DNA of 64,000 nt from assembly GCA_964482235.1 (NCBI GenBank), contig CAYZWU010000003.1, positions 143,070 through 207,069 on the forward strand, written 5' to 3'. Below the pieces are notes generated by a model. That model saw only the letters and a list, made by a program, of their open reading frames with translations. It ran no database searches and was not told the DNA's origin. The stretch is from CAYZWU01 sp964482235. GTDB lineage: Bacteria; Planctomycetota; B15-G4; CAYZWU01. Position 1 is the first letter of the stretch. Each line of letters opens with the position of its first letter. This document shows positions 57,251 to 64,000 of this stretch, one piece after another. The translations under genes and the position numbers were made by a program.

Positions 57251-59755
57251 CTACGACGATTCCACCGTCACCTCGGGAGGCGGCTCCAGCGTCGTGTCCC
57301 TGGTGACCGACTCGAAGGTGACCTGCTCTCCCTCGAGCTTGACGATCACGGTGTTCTTGCCCTCGAAGCTGCCCCTGAGGATCTCCTCGGCCAGCGGATC
57401 CTCGATGAGGCGCTCGATGGCGCGCCTGAGCGGCCTGGCTCCGAACTCCAGGTTCGTGCCGCTGTCGATGACGAACTCCCGCGCCTCGAGGGTCATTTCG
57501 ATAGCCATGCCCTTCTCCTCGAGGCGGCCGATGATCCCCCGCATCTCGATGTCGAGAATCTCCGAGATATCCTCCTTGGTCAGCGCCTTGAAGACGATCA
57601 CGTCGTCGAGCCTGTTGAGGAACTCGGGCCGGAAGAACTTGTCCACTTCCTGCTGCAGGCTTTCTTTCATCTTGACGTAATTCATCTCGGGATCGGACGT
57701 ACGGAAGCCGAGAGACTCCTGGTTCTTGATGATGCCGGCACCGATATTGGAGGTCATGATCAGGACCACGTTCCGGAAGTCGATGTTCCGGCCGAAGGAG
57801 TCGGTCAACCGCCCCTCCTCCATGATCTGGAGAAGCATGTTGAAGATGTCGGAGTGGGCCTTTTCCACCTCGTCGAGAAGTACCACGGCGTAGGGACGTC
57901 GGCGGATCTTCTCGGTGAGCTGACCGCCTTCCTCGAAGCCCACGTATCCGGGAGGCGCACCGATCAGGCGGGAGGCGTTGTGCTTCTCCATGTACTCGGA
58001 CATGTCGATCTGGATCAGCGCCTCCTCGTTGCCGAACATGAACCGCGCCAGCTGCTTGGCCAGATGGGTCTTCCCGACGCCCGTGGGGCCGAGGAAGAGG
58101 AAGCAGCCCATGGGACGGAGCGGGTTCTTGAGCCCCGACCTCGACCGGCGCACCGACTTGGCGATGGCCACGATGGCGTCGTCCTGGCTGATCACCGTGC
58201 GGTGGAGCTCATCCTCCATCTTGAGGAGGCGCTCGGCCTCGTTCTTCTCGAGGCGGGTCAGCGGGATGCTCGTGATGCTGGAAACCGTTTCGGCGATGGC
58301 GTCCTCATCCACCACGCCGCCGCTCTCCTTGGTCGATTCGCGCCACTGATTCTGGATCTCGCCGCACTTCTGGCGCAGCTTCTCCGCCGAGTCGCGGAGC
58401 TTGGCCGCCGCCTCGAAATCCTGGGACGCGACGGCTTCCTCCTTCTCCTTCTCCAGGTTGTAGATCTCTTTTTCGAGGGATTTCAGGTCCGGAGGCTGGG
58501 TCATGTTCTTCAGGCGGATCCGGGCTCCGGCCTCGTCCATCACGTCGATCGCCTTGTCGGGCAGGAACCGCGACGTGATGTACCGGTCGGAAAGCTCCAC
58601 CGCCAGGTCGATGGCCGGGTCCGTGATCGTCACCCCATGATGCGCCTCGTAGCGGTCGCGCAGCCCCTTGAGGATCGCTACCGCTTCGACACGATTGGGC
58701 GGCTCCACGATGATGCTCTGGAAACGCCGCTCGAGAGCCCCGTCCTTTTCCACGTATTTCCTGTACTCGTCGAGAGTCGTCGCGCCGATGCACTGCAGCT
58801 CGCCGCGGGAGAGGGACGGCTTGAGCACGTTGGAAGCATCGATGGCGCCCTCGGCGCCGCCGGCACCGACGAGAGTGTGCAGCTCGTCGATGAAGAGAAT
58901 GATGTTTCCGGCCCGCTTCACCTCGTTCATGACTGCCTTGATCCGCTCCTCGAACTGGCCGCGGTACTTCGTCCCGGCCACCATGAGAGCGAGATCGAGC
59001 ACCACGATCCGCTTGTTCCTGAGCACCTCGGGAATGTTGCCCTTCACGATATCCTGGGCGAGCCCCTCGACGATGGCCGTCTTGCCCACGCCAGGCTCGC
59101 CGAGAAGAACAGGGTTGTTCTTGGTGCGTCTCGAGAGGACCTGGATCACCCTCTCGATCTCGTTGCGCCGGCCGATCACGGGATCGAGCTTGCCCTCCCG
59201 TGCCAGGCTGGTCAGATCCCTGCCGAAGGAGTTCAGGGCGGGCGTCTTCGACTTTCCCTTGCCGGGCGTCGGTTCACCGGGCGCAGCCTGGTCCTCCTCT
59301 TCCTCCACGGGCTCGACTTCGGCCCCGAGGAACTCGAGAACCACCTCGCGGACCTCCTCGAGCTTGACGCCGAGATTCATCAACACCCGTGCGGCAATCC
59401 CTTCGCTTTCCTTGATCAGGCCGAGAAGGATATGCTCCGTGCCGATGTAGTTGTGCCCGAGCAGGGAAGCCTCCTCCAGAGCCAGCTCCAGGACCTTCTT
59501 GGCCCGCGGCGTGAAGGGAAGCTGCCCCGGATTCATCAGCGTGGCGTTGCCTTTCACTACCTTCTCGAGCTCTGCCAGGATCTTCTTCAGATCAACGTTG
59601 ATGTTCCGGAGCACATTGGCGGCCACGCCACTCCCCTCGTGAATCAGCCCGAGCAGGATGTGCTCCGTGCCGATGTAGTCGTGATTCAGCCTCTGAGCTT
59701 CGGTCTTGGCCAGGCTCATGACCCTCCTGGCCCTGTCGGTAAAGCGATCGAACAT
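57251..59755 (-). CDS. clpC: ClpC-type ATP-dependent Clp protease ATPase subunit
   Basis: This 834-residue AAA+ unfoldase has a duplicated N-domain (MFDRFTDRARRVMSLAKTEA and GHNYIGTEHILLGLI). The first ATPase has Walker A GEPGVGKTA near residue 222, a UVR-like coiled middle segment follows (LRDSAEKLRQKCGEIQ), and the second ATPase has GPTGVGKTHLAK. It would unfold substrates for ClpP, including arginine-phosphorylated proteins marked by McsB. It lies downstream of mcsA-mcsB. ATG follows GGGAGGATTGC. The stop is TAG. Confidence 0.94.
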   Translation of the reverse strand: MFDRFTDRARRVMSLAKTEAQRLNHDYIGTEHILLGLIHEGSGVAANVLRNINVDLKKILAELEKVVKGNATLMNPGQLPFTPRAKKVLELALEEASLLGHNYIGTEHILLGLIKESEGIAARVLMNLGVKLEEVREVVLEFLGAEVEPVEEEEDQAAPGEPTPGKGKSKTPALNSFGRDLTSLAREGKLDPVIGRRNEIERVIQVLSRRTKNNPVLLGEPGVGKTAIVEGLAQDIVKGNIPEVLRNKRIVVLDLALMVAGTKYRGQFEERIKAVMNEVKRAGNIILFIDELHTLVGAGGAEGAIDASNVLKPSLSRGELQCIGATTLDEYRKYVEKDGALERRFQSIIVEPPNRVEAVAILKGLRDRYEAHHGVTITDPAIDLAVELSDRYITSRFLPDKAIDVMDEAGARIRLKNMTQPPDLKSLEKEIYNLEKEKEEAVASQDFEAAAKLRDSAEKLRQKCGEIQNQWRESTKESGGVVDEDAIAETVSSITSIPLTRLEKNEAERLLKMEDELHRTVISQDDAIVAIAKSVRRSRSGLKNPLRPMGCFLFLGPTGVGKTHLAKQLARFMFGNEEALIQIDMSEYMEKHNASRLIGAPPGYVGFEEGGQLTEKIRRRPYAVVLLDEVEKAHSDIFNMLLQIMEEGRLTDSFGRNIDFRNVVLIMTSNIGAGIIKNQESLGFRTSDPEMNYVKMKESLQQEVDKFFRPEFLNRLDDVIVFKALTKEDISEILDIEMRGIIGRLEEKGMAIEMTLEAREFVIDSGTNLEFGARPLRRAIERLIEDPLAEEILRGSFEGKNTVIVKLEGEQVTFESVTRDTTLEPPPEVTVESS

Positions 59756-59871
59756 GCAATCCTCCCACTTACTCTAACGCCTTATTCGATCGTTGCGGCG
59801 AAAAGCATGGCATCGCCAGGCGTTTTTTCGTCAATTCAACGATAATCAGCACTCAATATTTCGTCAAAGGG

Positions 59872-60918
59872 TCAGTCAACCTGAAGAGCTTTCCTGAGGA
59901 GTGCGGCGCGTGCCACGCCCCGCTCCTCCATTTTCAGCTCTCTTCCCACCGATCTTTGGAGATGTCCCGGCTGAGTTTCCAGGAAAAGCTTGTTCACCAC
60001 GTCGGTGTCCACATCGTCCAGCACACCCAGGTGAATACCCATCTTCACGGAGGAAAGAAGAACCATCGTTTCCTCCGATGAGATGGAGTGCGCATTCCTG
60101 AGGAGTGCGATGGCTCTCCAGATCTTGTCCTCCAGGACTTTACGGTCATCCTTCATGAGGGCTCTCCGCACCTTCCTCTCGAACTCGACGACCTTTGGAA
60201 CAACCTTTTCCAGCTCGCAAAGCGTCTCTTCCTGGGAGATGCCCAGGGTGATGTGATTGGATATCTGGTAGAAATCGCCGAGGGCCTGTGAACCCTCTCC
60301 GAAGAACCCCCGGACAGCCAGGTTGACCTTGGATACGGCCTGAAAAACATTTTTTATGTGTTTCGAAAGACCCAGAGCCGGGAGATGAAGCATGACGGAC
60401 ATTCTCAGGCCGGTTCCCACGTTGGTGGGACAGGCCGTGAGATAGCCGAAATCCGTGTCGAATGAATAGCTGAGAGCCTGGCTCATCGTATCGTCGATAA
60501 AGTTGATCCGGTTGAGGCCCTCGCGGAGAGCCAGGCCGGGGATCATCACCTGTATTCGAAGATGGTCCTCCTCGTTGACCATGATGCTGACGGAGCCGTT
60601 GCCGTTGAACGCCACGCCCCGGGGGCCCTTGCTCGTGGACATCTCGGGGCTGATCAGGTGGCGCTCCATCAGGATCATCCGTTCATGCTCCGTCAGCTCG
60701 TCGAGGTTGACATAATTGACATCCTCGCTCTTGAGAGCGCCCACGATCTTCTCTTTCAGATACGAATCGAGAAGGAACTCTTCATCGTCGTTCATGCGGG
60801 ATCTGAACCGGAAACCCTGGACATTCCGGGCCAGACGCAGACGGGTCGAGAAGACGATATCGCTCTCAGGGCCGTCACCCTTGAGCCAGGCACCACGAAA
60901 GCCGACTTGAAGGGTCAC
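59872..60918 (-). CDS. mcsB: protein-arginine kinase (ATP:guanido phosphotransferase)
   Basis: This 348-residue protein has IVFSTRLRLARNVQGF for nucleotide binding, NEEDHLRIQVMIPG and the catalytic-Cys segment LTACPTNVGTGLRMSVMLH, as in McsB. It phosphorylates arginines and targets proteins to ClpC. The start overlaps mcsA by ATGA. The C-terminal region (RRALMKDDRKVLEDKIWRAI) is of normal length. It is co-transcribed with mcsA and clpC. Confidence 0.93.
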   Translation of the reverse strand: MTLQVGFRGAWLKGDGPESDIVFSTRLRLARNVQGFRFRSRMNDDEEFLLDSYLKEKIVGALKSEDVNYVNLDELTEHERMILMERHLISPEMSTSKGPRGVAFNGNGSVSIMVNEEDHLRIQVMIPGLALREGLNRINFIDDTMSQALSYSFDTDFGYLTACPTNVGTGLRMSVMLHLPALGLSKHIKNVFQAVSKVNLAVRGFFGEGSQALGDFYQISNHITLGISQEETLCELEKVVPKVVEFERKVRRALMKDDRKVLEDKIWRAIALLRNAHSISSEETMVLLSSVKMGIHLGVLDDVDTDVVNKLFLETQPGHLQRSVGRELKMEERGVARAALLRKALQVD

Positions 60919-61442
60919 CTCGTCTCCTCCTCCTCCGACCGTCCTCCCATGATCTTCTCGATCTCGAGGATCCGGTCCCTGATTCGAGCTGCCTCCTCGT
61001 ATCGCTCGGACTTCACCACGTCCTTCAGACGCTGGCGCAGGGAGATCAGTTCACGGAGATTTACCGGGCTCGGATCCTTCATGGAAGGAACCTTGCCGAA
61101 ATACTGCGTGGAGTCGTGAATCTTCTCCAACAGGGATATCAGCTCCTTCCTGAAAATGACGTAATCGTTGGCACAACCGAAACGGCCTTTTTTCTTGAAC
61201 TCCGAGAACGTGATGCCGCACTCGGGGCATTTGAGTCTCGATTCACCCGCCGTCTCCGGCCCGGTCTGGCCCTTGTCCATCAGGACGTTCATCAGCTCCT
61301 TCATGGAGACGGAAGGGTTGTGTGGCACCTTCAACTCGCGGGCGCAGGCTTCGCAGAGGTGTCTCTCGTTACGCTTGCCGCTCTTGATCTCGGTGAGATG
61401 AACAGTGGCGTATTCTTTCTTGCAGCGGTCGCATTTCCTCAT
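60915..61442 (-). CDS. mcsA: McsA, activator of McsB (zinc finger and UVR motif)
   Basis: This 175-residue protein has a first zinc finger with CDRC and CEAC pairs (C4, C7, C30, C33). The second finger has CPEC followed by GRFGCANDY, where the final Cys of the usual GCxxC is Asp. A C-terminal UVR motif follows (LRELISLRQRLKDVVKSERY). McsA binds and activates McsB. ATG 61442 follows GGAAGG. No ctsR repressor gene accompanies it, unlike the Firmicutes operon. Confidence 0.88.
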   Translation of the reverse strand: MRKCDRCKKEYATVHLTEIKSGKRNERHLCEACARELKVPHNPSVSMKELMNVLMDKGQTGPETAGESRLKCPECGITFSEFKKKGRFGCANDYVIFRKELISLLEKIHDSTQYFGKVPSMKDPSPVNLRELISLRQRLKDVVKSERYEEAARIRDRILEIEKIMGGRSEEEETR

Positions 61443-61648
61443 GGTGATTCGCCTTCCAGCTTGAATCCAACAGAGCCTTCCTAAAGTTATAGCCTCCATT
61501 CATATCAATTCACGACAATAGAGTAACGAAATGGTGCCGGCTCTGCTGTCCTGACATTCATTCTCCCATAAGAGAGGGGAGAATCAACATCTCCCCGATC
61601 AGGACATCGTACCACACTTCTGCAACTCTTGTACCAGAGCGATGCTCT
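61443..61648 (-). promoter_or_regulatory. mcsA-mcsB-clpC upstream region with an inverted repeat
   Basis: The 206-base spacer after murD holds ATTCTCCC-N9-GGGAGAAT (61560-61584). It could be the heat-shock operator or a weak end for murD. No CtsR-type GGTCAAA repeats and no full CIRCE element are seen. Confidence 0.4.
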
Positions 61649-63112
61649 TTATATCGACCGAAAGATCCTTGTTTCCGAGGATTTCCCGGGCAGGCCGGCC
61701 ACGCATTCCCTGAACACCTCGCCCCGCTGCTCGAAATGGATGAACTGATCGTAGGAGGCAAAGGCGGGCGAAAGGAGAACGGTCCATCCCTCCCCGGCCC
61801 GATCGGCTGCCAGGCGGACCGCCTCGCCGAGAACTCCGGCCCGGACCACCTCCGGACCGCTGCCGCTTAGCTGAGGCGATCCATCCCTGGCGCGGCGGAT
61901 CGCCTCCTCGATATTGCCGGCGGTCGCCCCGATCAGGTAGACGACACGAACGGACTCGATGATTCGCCTCGCCAGCCCTTCCAGCGGGATTCCCTTGTCG
62001 TAGCCCCCGGCGATCAGTGCGATCTCGCCGCCGAGCGCCTCGACGGCCGCTATCGTGGACTCGGGAGTCGTGGCGATGGAATCGTTGATGTATCGAACGC
62101 CCGCCTTCATGGCCACCGTCTCGAGACGATGCGGCACGCCCTCGAAGGCGGCGCCGGCCCGGACCGCCTCGGGCGGAATCTTGTCTCTTTCCAGGATCAG
62201 GGAGAGAGCGCCGAGCGCGGCCATGATGTTCTCGACGTTGAAGATCCCCGGAAGGACCACTTCGCTCCTGCTCACAAGCTCGATCCTTTGCCCGCCCGAT
62301 GCGGAGACGATGCGATCCGCCTCCAGGCTTATCCCCTCGCCCAGCGCCTCCCTCGACGAGAAGAAGATCTTCCTCATCGAACCGGTGCTCCGGACAATCT
62401 GCGCGGTCTCGGGATCGGACGCGTTGAGCACGGCGCCCTGCGCCTTCAGGAAGATCTGCCTCTTCGCCGCCGCATAGGCTTCGAACGTCCCGTGGCGGTC
62501 GAGGTGGTTCGGTGTGATGTTCGTGAGAACGGCCACACGCGGTCCCAGCCCGGCTTCCCCCGTGGTCTCGAGCTGAAAGGAGGAGAGCTCGAGGACAACG
62601 ACATCGGTGTCGCGAATCTCATCCAGCACGGGTAGCAGCGATCCGCCCATGTTCCCCCCCAGCCAGGAGCGGCGGCCGCAGGCCTTCACCATGGTGTGGA
62701 TCAGATGAGAGGTGGTGGTCTTGCCGTTCGACCCCGTGACCCCCACGGTAAAAGGCGTGGGAAGGAAGCGGAACGTCAGGTTGATCTCCGATTCCACGGG
62801 CACGCCGGCCCGTGCCGCGGCCTGAAGATAGGGTGAGTCCGGGGGAACGGCGGGATTGGCCACGATCAGGTCGGCAGTCTCGAAATCCTCCTCCCTGTGC
62901 TCGCCGAGAACATGGCGGACCGGCAGGCCCTCGAGTTGATCGAGGCTCTTTTCGAGAACGTCGGCCGTCCTGAGATCCGTCACCGTGACGCGGGCGCCCC
63001 TGTCGACGAGAAACCTGACGACACCGGCCCCGCCGCCGAACAGACCGAGCCCCATCACGGTGACTTTCCTGTTCTCGAGCTCCTTCGGTGATCTGAATGG
63101 ACACCCGAACAT
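61649..63112 (-). CDS. murD: UDP-N-acetylmuramoyl-L-alanine--D-glutamate ligase
   Basis: This 487-residue Mur ligase has an N-terminal Rossmann domain with VTVMGLGLFGGGAGVVRFL, the ATP loop GVTGSNGKTTTSH, LELSSFQLET and ITPNHLDRHGT in the central domain, then RLETVAMKAGVRYINDSIAT and GGYDKGIPLE in the C-terminal domain, all MurD-specific. It adds D-Glu to UDP-MurNAc-L-Ala. ATG 63112 follows AGAGGA. Other cell-wall (dcw) genes are not nearby. Confidence 0.92.
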   Translation of the reverse strand: MFGCPFRSPKELENRKVTVMGLGLFGGGAGVVRFLVDRGARVTVTDLRTADVLEKSLDQLEGLPVRHVLGEHREEDFETADLIVANPAVPPDSPYLQAAARAGVPVESEINLTFRFLPTPFTVGVTGSNGKTTTSHLIHTMVKACGRRSWLGGNMGGSLLPVLDEIRDTDVVVLELSSFQLETTGEAGLGPRVAVLTNITPNHLDRHGTFEAYAAAKRQIFLKAQGAVLNASDPETAQIVRSTGSMRKIFFSSREALGEGISLEADRIVSASGGQRIELVSRSEVVLPGIFNVENIMAALGALSLILERDKIPPEAVRAGAAFEGVPHRLETVAMKAGVRYINDSIATTPESTIAAVEALGGEIALIAGGYDKGIPLEGLARRIIESVRVVYLIGATAGNIEEAIRRARDGSPQLSGSGPEVVRAGVLGEAVRLAADRAGEGWTVLLSPAFASYDQFIHFEQRGEVFRECVAGLPGKSSETRIFRSI

Positions 63113-63150
63113 GATTCGTTCCTCTCCCCTCCCCGGGCACCGAAATCGGA

Positions 63151-63561
63151 TCACGAACCCTCTCTCAGCTGCCGGGCTCTCTCGAGCACGGCGTCGATCG
63201 CCTCCCCTCCTTCAACGGCACGGGGTTCGAGAACGAGATCGAGAGTCCTGGAATCCTTCCACCTGAAGGGGAGGAGGACCTCGCAGAACAGGTCGAAGGG
63301 AAAGGTCTGAAACCAGGGGGGATCGAGATCCACGATCTCGCGGTACACTTCGAAGCCGTCCAGCCTGAGCTCCACCTCCCGTTCTCCGTAGTAGACGAGT
63401 GGGATCTCCAGCGGCGTCTCTCCGCGGGAGATGCCGTCGACGAAGACCAGGGCGCCGGGCGGCTCCGACCGGATGAAGAACTCCCGCTCCACGCAGGCCG
63501 GAAGCAGGAGGAGAAAACCGATCAGGACGAATCGTTTCGCAGCTCGCGTCAGATGATCCAT
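63151..63561 (-). CDS. PEGA-domain lipoprotein
   Basis: This 136-residue protein has a lipoprotein signal (LIGFLLLLPACV, Cys near residue 23) followed directly by a PEGA domain (EPPGALVFVDGISRGETPLE). The remainder is a short beta/helical tail. PEGA domains occur on surface and S-layer-associated proteins. ATG 63561 follows GGGAGG. It lies 38 bases upstream of murD in the same direction. Confidence 0.8.
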   Translation of the reverse strand: MDHLTRAAKRFVLIGFLLLLPACVEREFFIRSEPPGALVFVDGISRGETPLEIPLVYYGEREVELRLDGFEVYREIVDLDPPWFQTFPFDLFCEVLLPFRWKDSRTLDLVLEPRAVEGGEAIDAVLERARQLREGS

Positions 63562-63646
63562 GATTCGTTTCCTCCCTCGCAATGCCTGATGACAGTCTCC
63601 ATTATAGCCGGGGCCGCGCAACAAAGAAAAAGGGGCAAAAAACGAA

Positions 63647-63677
63647 GACAGCCCGGGGCGGAATGGCCCGGGCTGTC
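63647..63677 (-). terminator. rho-independent terminator of tRNA-Ser
   Basis: GACAGCCCGGG pairs with CCCGGGCTGTC over a nine-base loop, and the minus-strand transcript continues with TTCGTTTTTTG. It lies 18 bases after the tRNA 3' end. Confidence 0.85.
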
Positions 63678-63695
63678 CTCCATCTCGATAATATC

Positions 63696-63789
63696 TGGCG
63701 GAGAGGGCGGGATTCGAACCCGCGGAGGAGCTTAATTGCCCCTCAACAGATTAGCAATCTGCCGCATTCGACCACTCTGCCACCTCTCC
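63696..63789 (-). tRNA. tRNA-Ser (anticodon GCU)
   Basis: The acceptor stem GGAGAGG/CCTCTCC, the anticodon loop TTGCTAA, a long variable arm, the T-loop GGTTCGAATCC and an encoded CCA end are all present on the minus strand (94 bases with CCA). It reads AGC/AGU. Confidence 0.95.
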
Positions 63790-63839
63790 GTGTCAGGCGA
63801 CCGCAAGGGGAACAATCTAACCGTTCCGATCCCAAAAGG

Positions 63840-63946
63840 TCAACGGCCTGCTGGAAAAGAAGAGACTTTCCCTCTGCAGGTCCTGATATGTCTCCGTTGA
63901 AGATGTCAATCGGGCAGAATCACTTTTCAACGGCCTGTTGGAAAAT
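63840..63946. repeat. TTCAACGG-family repeats in the tRNA spacer
   Basis: TCAACGGCCTGCTGGAAAAG at 63840-63859 recurs as TTCAACGGCCTGTTGGAAAA at 63927-63946. The second forms an inverted repeat with CCGTTGAA (63894-63901), enclosing a 24-base loop that matches the loop of the element at 22517-22541 at 19 of 23 aligned bases plus one indel. Confidence 0.78.
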
Positions 63947-63947
63947 C

Positions 63948-64000
63948 TGGCGGAGGGAGTAGGATTCGAACCCACGGACCTCCGAAGAGGTCAACGGCTT
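63948..64000 (-). tRNA. tRNA-Ser, 3' part, cut by the window edge
   Basis: An encoded CCA, an acceptor-strand end CTCCCTCCG, the T-loop GGTTCGAATCC and a long variable arm with a TTCG tetraloop (GACCTC-TTCG-GAGGTC) indicate a class II tRNA, most likely Ser. The anticodon lies beyond the window. Confidence 0.82.

Noticed and set aside
59840..59870. CIRCE-like half site (GAGTGCTGA on the minus strand) upstream of clpC
   Set aside because: The second half (TTAGCACTC at nine bases) is absent, so there is no inverted repeat for HrcA.

Overview
The window reads as a G+C-rich (about 60% by eye) chromosome segment of an anaerobic or facultative diderm bacterium. KdsB (LPS Kdo pathway), a complete RND-adaptor-TolC pump and several lipoproteins indicate an outer membrane. 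A multiheme-cytochrome respiratory complex and an orange-protein (ORP) cluster point to anaerobic redox life. McsA-McsB-ClpC, FabL and an archaeal-type GatD/GatE pair are not a proteobacterial combination. An uncultured lineage (FCB-like or deltaproteobacteria-like) is my inference; no decisive taxonomic marker is present. Two 100-N assembly gaps (19239-19338, 46952-47051) suggest a draft genome.

Layout. 1-3.2 kb: the 3' part of a DUF3857/transglutaminase-like protein and a membrane protein with a helix-hairpin-helix tail. 3.1-9.6 kb: an amino-sugar cassette (NahK-like kinase, sugar-1-P nucleotidyltransferase and ROK-like kinase on one strand; ROK regulator and GH84 beta-N-acetylglucosaminidase divergent). 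9.7-11.5 kb: a TPR protein and FabL. 11.7-20.8 kb: one long minus-strand operon encoding an Hmc-like transmembrane redox complex (HdrD/HmcF-like, NarI-like, ferredoxin-like, and an HybB/NrfD protein fused to a six-heme cytochrome c domain), followed by two receiver-only response regulators and two PAS histidine kinases. It is preceded by a sigma-54-type promoter and a divergent sigma-54 activator (21.1-22.5 kb). 22.7-28.5 kb: an ORP-type cluster (two NifX-like proteins, DUF5320, two MinD/ferredoxin ATPases, Mrp-NifX fusion) with its own sigma-54 activator, sigma-54-type promoters and paired palindromic activator sites. 28.7-29.5 kb: a cytidylate-kinase-like protein. 29.6-42.8 kb: valS, phosphoglucomutase, a long CofD/YvcK-like protein, tolC, adaptor and RND pump, probably one transcription unit. 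43.2-46.6 kb: gatE-gatD. 46.6-47.4 kb: a gene-free stretch full of long inverted repeats. 47.4-49.7 kb: LysM protein, a small kinase and an ICMT-like methyltransferase. 49.8-52.8 kb: lipoprotein-kdsB-pyrG. 52.8-57.0 kb: envelope proteins of unknown function, one gene interrupted by an in-frame TAG. 57.2-63.6 kb: PEGA lipoprotein, murD, mcsA, mcsB, clpC on the minus strand. 63.7-64 kb: tRNA-Ser(GCU) and the 3' part of a second tRNA-Ser.

How things connect. The two sigma-54 activators and the two histidine kinases carry PAS domains with a similar cysteine triad, and both redox clusters have excellent -24/-12 promoters, so they may answer a common redox signal (inference). The amino-sugar cassette would turn released GlcNAc into GlcNAc-1-P and then a nucleotide sugar. 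GatDE would make Gln-tRNA(Gln) from Glu-tRNA(Gln), a job done by GatCAB in ordinary bacteria. Long hairpins, some with conserved loops and changed but still perfectly paired arms, occupy gaps between convergent genes and the tRNA spacer.
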